Shown here one piece after another: positions 22,782 through 27,119 of a stretch of 27,119 nucleotides of DNA. Position 1 is the stretch's first letter; each line of letters opens with the position of its first letter. Both the position numbers and the translations under genes were made by a program. Source of the stretch: Actinomycetota bacterium (GTDB lineage: Bacteria > Actinomycetota > Thermoleophilia > Gaiellales > Gaiellaceae); NCBI GenBank assembly GCA_005885085.1, contig VAXY01000025.1:1-27119 (forward strand), in the 5' to 3' direction. The notes beneath the pieces were generated by a model. That model was not told the DNA's origin and ran no database searches. It was given only the letters and a program-made list of their open reading frames with translations.

Positions 22782-23441
22782 TCACCCGGCCACCGCGGCC
22801 TCCAGGTCGGCCTTGACGAGTTCCTTTCCGTGCACGTCGTACTGCGTCACCTCGAAGGTGGCACGTGCGTTTGCAACGCTCACGTGCCGCGTGCCCGCGA
22901 TGCGGACAGGGAGCCCGGCCAGCACCTCGTAGATCTCCGTGTACCGCCCCTGGTCGACCCCGATCCAGTGCGCGCCCGCGACCGGCTCGACGAACGCATA
23001 CGCGAGCGGTGCTCCCTTGGGGTCGCGGCAGATCACGTCGAGACGGGGATCTAGCAACCGGCCGTCGGCAAGCGCGCCGAAGACCTCGCCGCACCACGGC
23101 GGCCGCCGTTCGCCCGCAGGGTCGATGCCGCCGTCGCAGGCGTAGACACCGCTGCGGTTGCGATTCGCGAAGGTCAGGCTTTCGCCGGCGACACCGACGC
23201 GCTCCACGACCTTCGCATCGACGGAGACACTCTGACGGTCACCGCGAAACAGGCAACTCTCGAGACGACGTCCGAGCGTCGTGCGGCGGAGGATGCGGGC
23301 TTCCGTCATGACGCTGCCGCGGACGGGACGAAATTCGGCAGCCGGCTGACCGTAGAGCAGGTGCCGTGGGCCGCCGTCCTCGTCGCAGGCGGCCGCGACG
23401 AGGACGACGAGCAGGAGCGACAGCGGCCTCAGCCGGTCCAA
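22782..23441 (-). CDS. Putative lipoprotein
   Basis: 219 residues from a TTG at 23441, the earliest plausible start after which a short charged segment (DRLRP), a hydrophobic core (LSLLLVVLVAAA) and a lipobox-like VAAAC follow; the Cys would be acylated and the protein held at the outer face of the membrane. An open frame extends upstream inside the preceding gene but lacks a start near the signal. The mature part has Cys-containing segments (ESCLFRGD, VYACDGG, RPPWCGEVFG, DVICRD) suggesting disulfides, and a beta-rich body. It overlaps the NlpC/P60-like gene by 13 bp. Not a recognised family. Confidence 0.7.
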   Translation of the reverse strand: MDRLRPLSLLLVVLVAAACDEDGGPRHLLYGQPAAEFRPVRGSVMTEARILRRTTLGRRLESCLFRGDRQSVSVDAKVVERVGVAGESLTFANRNRSGVYACDGGIDPAGERRPPWCGEVFGALADGRLLDPRLDVICRDPKGAPLAYAFVEPVAGAHWIGVDQGRYTEIYEVLAGLPVRIAGTRHVSVANARATFEVTQYDVHGKELVKADLEAAVAG

Positions 23442-24037
23442 CCCCAGCGACCGACGCCGCCGTAGGACGAATCGCTGCGGTAGGTGCGGTAGAAGATGTT
23501 CGTGCCACACGCTTCGCATTTCGCCTCGACGATCTGATCTCCGCCGTAGAGCGAGCGCATGAACACCATCCCGACGTGCGTGCTGCTTGCGAAGGCATCC
23601 ATCACGCCCGCGGTGGACTTGGCGACGACGTGGTTGGGCGCACCGTTCCCGTTCCGGAACGAGGCCGCGTCGTACGGGCCGTGCACATTGCGCAGCGCGC
23701 GCCAGTAGTAGCGGCCGTCACGCCACGTGTCGGTCGACTCGCGCCACGTCTTGAACGTGAGGCCCGAGCAATCACCGCCTTCGCCGTGCGTGCTCGTGTC
23801 GGCGGGCGGATCGTACGGATACGAATCGACGTCGTCGTAGTTCCAGCAGCCGCCGCCCCACTGGTAGCCCTCGTAGCGCGCGGCGTTCGCGTAGTCCTGG
23901 GCCGCGTCGCGTGTCATCGTCGTCATGAACGTCGGCGCGTCGTAGTTGCAGTTCACCCAGAAGCGGTGGTACGCCTGCGCGCCCGCGGCGCTCGACAGGA
24001 TCACGCCGATTCCGAACAACACGATCAACCGTCTCAT
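23429..24037 (-). CDS. Secreted NlpC/P60-like cysteine peptidase or amidase
   Basis: 202 residues. A signal peptide (MRRLIVLFGIGVILSSAAGA, cut after AQA) precedes a compact domain. The catalytic-type Cys is Cys90 in GGDCSGLTFKTW, as in NlpC/P60 folds where DCSG holds the nucleophile; His154 in SSTHVGMVF is the matching general base. Tyr/Trp/Asp-rich loops (YEGYQWGGGCWNYDDVDSYP) lie before it, with extra Cys pairs that may form disulfides. Such enzymes cut peptide bonds in peptidoglycan or other D-Glu-containing links. The ATG overlaps the stop of the large secreted protein (ATGA) and GGAGGT lies upstream, so the two are translationally coupled. Substrate unknown. Confidence 0.78.
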   Translation of the reverse strand: MRRLIVLFGIGVILSSAAGAQAYHRFWVNCNYDAPTFMTTMTRDAAQDYANAARYEGYQWGGGCWNYDDVDSYPYDPPADTSTHGEGGDCSGLTFKTWRESTDTWRDGRYYWRALRNVHGPYDAASFRNGNGAPNHVVAKSTAGVMDAFASSTHVGMVFMRSLYGGDQIVEAKCEACGTNIFYRTYRSDSSYGGVGRWGWTG

Positions 24038-25392
24038 CGCGGCACCTCCAGGTCGAAGCGGTCGATGCGGGCGCCTGACTCGGTCGTGCGGAGCCGATAG
24101 AGGCCGCCGGCCGTAAGGCGGAACCGCGCGAGCGGCGCCGTCTCGGTCCAGGAGCCGGAGGCAACCGAGAAGCTCCCTGCCAGTCCGGTTCGGTCGAGCA
24201 TCAGCACGACGAACTCGTCGCGATCATCCGTATACGTCTTGGTGACGACGACCATGCGCGGGCCGAGCGGCTCGGCGAGCTGCACCTCGCCGAGCGGCGT
24301 GTCACTCGTGATGCGCCAGGCCCGCAGCACCGTCGAGCGGCCCGCGGTCTCGGCCACACGGAGCTCGCCCTCCCCCACCCGTTCGACGACGATCTCGTGA
24401 CCGTTTGCGAGCGGCTTGCCGTCATGGGCGGCGCGCGCCTGCGCAGAACGTGTCAACGGTGTGCCCTTGTCGGCGACGGGCATCCACTGTTCCGACGGCT
24501 GTTGCAGCACAACCGGCCCGGAGGGGCCATGTGCGAGCTTCGCCCACGTGCGGTCGGCGAGCGTCTGCGACCACTTCGGCGTGCCGTCGGGACGGAAGGT
24601 CCGCAGGGTTCCGCGCGGCTCGAGCACGTCGAAGCCGCCGTCCGCGTCGACGGCGAAGTCCGCCAGCTCCGCCGCCCCGCCGAGCGTGACGACTTCGCGG
24701 CGGTCCCTTCTCCAGCTCATGACCCGGCCGTTCACCGAGTCGAGCAGATCGACCGTGCCGTCCGGCTCGACGTCGAAGGACGACGGACCGCTGTATCCGA
24801 GCTCCCGCGAGCCGGCGAGACCGACGTCTTGCGGCGCGGCGCCCCAACTCGCCTTGGCGACCTGCGCGTCGGGCGCACGCACCCGGCCGAACAGATGCCG
24901 TCCGAGGCCAACCGGGATTGCGTCGAGGAGCGGCAGGCTCACCTGAGGCGTGTCCGCGCCACCCGAGGGCACGGTCACCGTCGCCCCGCTCGAGTCGTCG
25001 CGCAGAACCGCGTAGTACGAGAAGCCGGCGGCCGCGGACGCGAGCTCCGCCGGAACGTCGACGTAGTAGCGCCCTTCCTTCGAGTCGTGACCCCGCCGTA
25101 GCGCGAACGGCCTGAACTGCCCGCCGTCGCCGCCGCGGATGTAGACGGTCCCTGAGCCGTCGCACGGGAGGCCGCCGTCGTTGGGCGTACAAACGATCGA
25201 GTACCGCAGCCTCAGGGGCTCGCCCGGCATCCGCAGGAGCGGCGGCACGTGAGCCGCGTCAATCAGCGCGGGCGGGTTGGGCACCGCAGGCGGCCCGGCG
25301 GCCGACACGGCGGTGAGCACGACTCCTGCAATGACGCCTGATGTGATCCCGGCCGCTCCCCCCGCGAGCGACCGGATGCTTGGTCGACGCAT
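24034..25392 (-). CDS. Secreted propeller-like protein of unknown function
   Basis: 452 residues from ATG 25392, supported by GGAGGAAT just upstream. The N terminus (MRRPSIRSLAGGAAGITSGV and a following hydrophobic run to AVSAAG) is a signal or anchor. Residues about 45-200 are beta-rich with a Cys pair (YSIVCTPNDGGLPC) and a RYYVDVPAEL segment. Residues about 215-400 hold repeated strands of NHL/PQQ-propeller type (SFDVEPDGTVDLLDSVNGRV; DFAVDADGGFDVLEP; GTLRTFRPDG). A C-terminal beta-sandwich ends in RIDRFDLEVPR. It leads an overlapping run with the NlpC/P60-like protein and the lipoprotein. No enzyme motif seen; binding or scaffold role is inferred. Confidence 0.72.
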   Translation of the reverse strand: MRRPSIRSLAGGAAGITSGVIAGVVLTAVSAAGPPAVPNPPALIDAAHVPPLLRMPGEPLRLRYSIVCTPNDGGLPCDGSGTVYIRGGDGGQFRPFALRRGHDSKEGRYYVDVPAELASAAAGFSYYAVLRDDSSGATVTVPSGGADTPQVSLPLLDAIPVGLGRHLFGRVRAPDAQVAKASWGAAPQDVGLAGSRELGYSGPSSFDVEPDGTVDLLDSVNGRVMSWRRDRREVVTLGGAAELADFAVDADGGFDVLEPRGTLRTFRPDGTPKWSQTLADRTWAKLAHGPSGPVVLQQPSEQWMPVADKGTPLTRSAQARAAHDGKPLANGHEIVVERVGEGELRVAETAGRSTVLRAWRITSDTPLGEVQLAEPLGPRMVVVTKTYTDDRDEFVVLMLDRTGLAGSFSVASGSWTETAPLARFRLTAGGLYRLRTTESGARIDRFDLEVPR

Positions 25393-25457
25393 GGGATTCC
25401 TCCTGGTCGGGATCGATTCGAGGGTACGGCCCCAACTGGAACGCCTGGGAGACGTCT

Positions 25458-25487
25458 TTGCAACGAGAATGTAAAACCGAGTTACGC
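25458..25487 (+). promoter_or_regulatory. Weak candidate promoter of the sigma-factor gene
   Basis: TTGCAA (25458-25463), 18 bases, TTACGC (25482-25487), followed by AGGGGG before the ATG at 25518. The 125-bp gap must also hold the promoter of the divergent secreted operon. By-eye guess. Confidence 0.25.
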
Positions 25488-25517
25488 GAGCGCCCGAAAG
25501 GGGGAATAGGCCGCGCA

Positions 25518-26524
25518 ATGGTGATCGACGAACGGATCCAGGCACTGCTCGAACAGGGGGAGGAGCTCGGCTGCCTGAACCTGTCGGCCGTCAGCGAGTT
25601 CCTCCAAGAGGCCGAGCTGGACGAAGACCAGACGACCGGGTTCTTCGAGCAGCTCGAGGAGCGGGGGATCGCCCTCACGGACGACTGCGCCCGGCCGCAG
25701 GCCGCCGAGGGGACGTACGTGAACGGCGACCTCGCCGTCGCTACGACCGACGCCCTCCAGCTCTTCCTCAACGAGGCGGGCCGCTACAAGCTGCTCACGG
25801 CCTCGGAGGAGGTCGAGCTCGCAAAGCGGATCGAGCGCGGCGAGAAGGCGGCGAAGGACCTGATGATCAACTCGAACCTCCGCCTCGTCGTCTCGATCGC
25901 GAAGAAGTACCAGGGTCACGGCATCTCGCTGCTCGACCTGATCCAGGAGGGGATCATCGGGCTGATCCGCGCCGTCGAGAAGTTCGGATCCGCCAGGCCG
26001 TGCAGCGCGGCGTCGCGAACAAGTCGCGGACGATCCGCATCCCCGTCCACATCGTCGAGCGCGAGCAGAAGATCTCGCGCGCCGAGCGCGAGCTGACCGC
26101 CAGGCTCGAGCGCCCGCCGACGGACGAGGAGATCGCACAGAGGACCAAGCTGTCGCTGAAGCACGTGAGAGAGGTCCGCGCCGCGGCCCGTGCGGTAACG
26201 AGCCTCGACAGGCCCGTCGGCGAGGAAGGCGACACAAGCTTCGGCGACCTGATCGCCGGCGAAAGCTCCGAGCCGTCCGAGGAGGTGCACGTCAGCCTCA
26301 CGGAGCGGGCGGTTCGAACCGCGGTCGACACGCTGCCGGACCGCGAACGGGAGGTCGTGAAGCGTCGTTACGGCATGAACGGCGACCGCGATCCCCAGTC
26401 GCTGGAGGAGATCGGACGAACGCTGGGGATCACGCGCGAACGCGTGCGCCAGATCGAGGCTCAGGCATTGGCGCGTCTCGCCGAGCGGCGCGAGGTCGCT
26501 TCGCTCGGCGAGAATGTCGCCTAG
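25518..26524 (+). pseudogene. Primary-type (RpoD/SigA-like) sigma factor broken by an internal deletion and frameshift
   Basis: Read in the first frame from ATG 25518 (AGGGGG upstream), the protein has a region 1.1-like segment (LLEQGEELGCLNLSAVSEFL), region 1.2 (DALQLFLNEAGRYKLLTASE) and region 2.1-2.2 (NLRLVVSIAKKYQGHGISLL, DLIQEGIIGLIRAVEKF). At about 25985 the frame fails and runs to a stop at 26096. A second frame takes up at once with IRQAVQRGVANKSRTIRIPV (end of region 2), region 3, and region 4 with the helix-turn-helix (LEEIGRTLGITRERVRQIEA), stopping at 26524. The core of region 2.3-2.4 (DWxxGFKFSTYATWW in the family) is missing between the halves. Restoring 43 nt gives exactly 350 codons including stop. 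Either a dead paralogue or a sequence error in an essential gene. Confidence 0.85.
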
Positions 26525-26890
26525 ATGATCGACCACGTCTCGGTCGAGGTGGCCGACTACCAACGCAGCAAGGCGTTCTATGCAGAGGCGTTGCGCCCGC
26601 TCGGCTACCAGCTCGCAATGGAGTTCGGCGGGAACGTCGCCGGGTTCGCCGCGCAGGGGAAGCCCGACTTCTGGCTGATCGAAGGCACGCCTTCGGGCAC
26701 GACCCACATCGCGTTCAAGAGCCCCGACCGTGCGACCGTCGACGCCTTCCATGCGGCGGCCCTTGCCGCCGGCGGCAAGGACAACGGTCCGCCCGGCCTA
26801 CGCCCCCAGTACCACGAGCATTACTACGGAGCCTACGCGCACGATCCCGACGGGAACAATGTGGAGGCGGTCGCGCACTTGCCTGAGTAG
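26525..26890 (+). CDS. VOC-family (glyoxalase/bleomycin-resistance fold) protein
   Basis: 121 residues, one VOC domain made of two beta-alpha-beta-beta-beta modules. The first begins MIDHVSVEVADYQRSKAFYA with a possible metal-ligand His4; the second has THIAFKSPDRATVDAFHAAA. The end (YGAYAHDPDGNNVEAVAHLP) contains the usual DPDGNxxE with the ligand Glu. The size fits the small lactoylglutathione-lyase-like group. The ATG follows the sigma-factor stop with no gap, so it is co-transcribed and probably coupled. Substrate cannot be inferred. Confidence 0.9.
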   Translation: MIDHVSVEVADYQRSKAFYAEALRPLGYQLAMEFGGNVAGFAAQGKPDFWLIEGTPSGTTHIAFKSPDRATVDAFHAAALAAGGKDNGPPGLRPQYHEHYYGAYAHDPDGNNVEAVAHLPE

Positions 26891-27038
26891 CGGAGCGAGC
26901 GCGCGCCACCGTCAGCGCACGACGTCACAGCCAGGCCGCGATCCGGGCTGGACGCAAGCAGCACGATCTGCTTTCGTTCTCGCCTAATAGGCGGGTAAGC
27001 GCACACAAGGGGTCCCGCCGCCGAACAAAGGAGCATCC
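26891..27038 (+). other. Structured intergenic leader before the last gene
   Basis: 148 bases without a gene. It holds AAGCAG-CACGAT-CTGCTT (6-bp stem) at about 26956-26973, CGCCT-AAT-AGGCG at 26981-26993 and a partly paired CCAG/CTGG stem before them. A GGACGCAAGC stretch lies between. No known riboswitch fits fully. Confidence 0.35.
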
Positions 27039-27119
27039 GTGAAGACGTTTGTGGCATGCCTGGCCACGGCTCTCGCAGTGTTCATCGGAACGTCTGCGTT
27101 TGCGAACGCGGGAGGACAA
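27039..27119 (+). CDS. Secreted protein, N-terminal fragment
   Basis: 27 codons from GTG 27039 run to the window edge without a stop. An AAAGGAG ribosome site ends 5-6 bases upstream. The translation MKTFVACLATALAVFIGTSA followed by FANAGGQ is a clean signal peptide with a likely cut after AFANA or nearby. The mature protein lies outside the window, so nothing can be said about its function. Confidence 0.7.
   Translation, partial: MKTFVACLATALAVFIGTSAFANAGGQ

Noticed and set aside
25960..26010. Programmed ribosomal frameshift in the sigma factor
   Set aside because: No slippery site is visible, and about 14 conserved residues are missing; a frameshift alone would not restore them.
26891..27038. 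c-di-GMP-I riboswitch
   Set aside because: GGACGCAAGC resembles one conserved part, but the CACAGGGCAAACC-type half and the tetraloop-receptor geometry are not recognisable.

Overview
The window is about 27 kb of very GC-rich bacterial DNA with dense, often overlapping genes, frequent GTG starts and strong purine-rich ribosome binding sites. Gene content (UdgX-type uracil-DNA glycosylase, a stand-alone 2-oxoglutarate dehydrogenase E1, a small basic KNEKQYEKLKEKG-type protein, many GAF/GGDEF/HD-GYP domains, secreted Ig-like and NlpC/P60-like proteins) suggests a soil actinobacterium, most likely of the class Thermoleophilia (Gaiellales/Solirubrobacterales). This placement is inference from style and content; no marker gene was searched.

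Layout. 1-4746: a sugar-acid catabolic cluster, with SDR dehydrogenase (cut by the window edge), a 2-keto-3-deoxy-pentonate dehydratase-like FAH protein, a 2,5-dioxovalerate-type aldehyde dehydrogenase and an NAD-dependent epimerase/dehydratase on the plus strand. A short FAH-family hydrolase and a broken beta-hydroxyacid dehydrogenase converge on them from the minus strand. 4824-4910: the 3' half of a tRNA-Ala(TGC) followed by its terminator. 4957-8503 (minus): hemolysin III/PAQR membrane protein, a secreted four-repeat Ig-like protein and an APC amino-acid permease. 8594-11071: a large secreted fusion of an alpha/beta hydrolase to an alpha/alpha-barrel-like domain. 11081-15118: a small basic protein, a long coiled-coil protein and a GAF-GGDEF-GAF-GAF-HD-GYP protein that carries both c-di-GMP synthesis and hydrolysis modules. 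15250-16070: UdgX and a small membrane protein. 16132-16485: a structured non-coding element present as two tandem copies of about 166 bp. 16488-18645: a small hypothetical protein and a membrane HAMP-GAF-GGDEF protein with a frameshifted C terminus. 18721-19446: a His-rich secreted protein and a tiny basic protein. 19443-22238: sucA. 22261-25392: a minus-strand run of overlapping genes for membrane and secreted proteins (propeller-like protein, NlpC/P60-like protein, lipoprotein, two small membrane proteins). 25518-26890: a broken primary-type sigma factor and a VOC-family protein. 27039-end: the start of a secreted protein.

How the genes work together. The left cluster reads as an oxidative (non-phosphorylating) pentose or deoxysugar pathway ending in 2-oxoglutarate. 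The c-di-GMP proteins are two independent multi-sensor enzymes. The 22.3-25.4 kb run is an uncharacterised cell-envelope operon.

The most striking overall feature is that four loci (beta-hydroxyacid dehydrogenase, tRNA-Ala, diguanylate cyclase, sigma factor) each look intact except for one internal or 5' deletion. Lengths of the two frameshifted genes become exact multiples of three if about 17 and 43 nt are restored. This is either real decay or a systematic sequence/assembly error.
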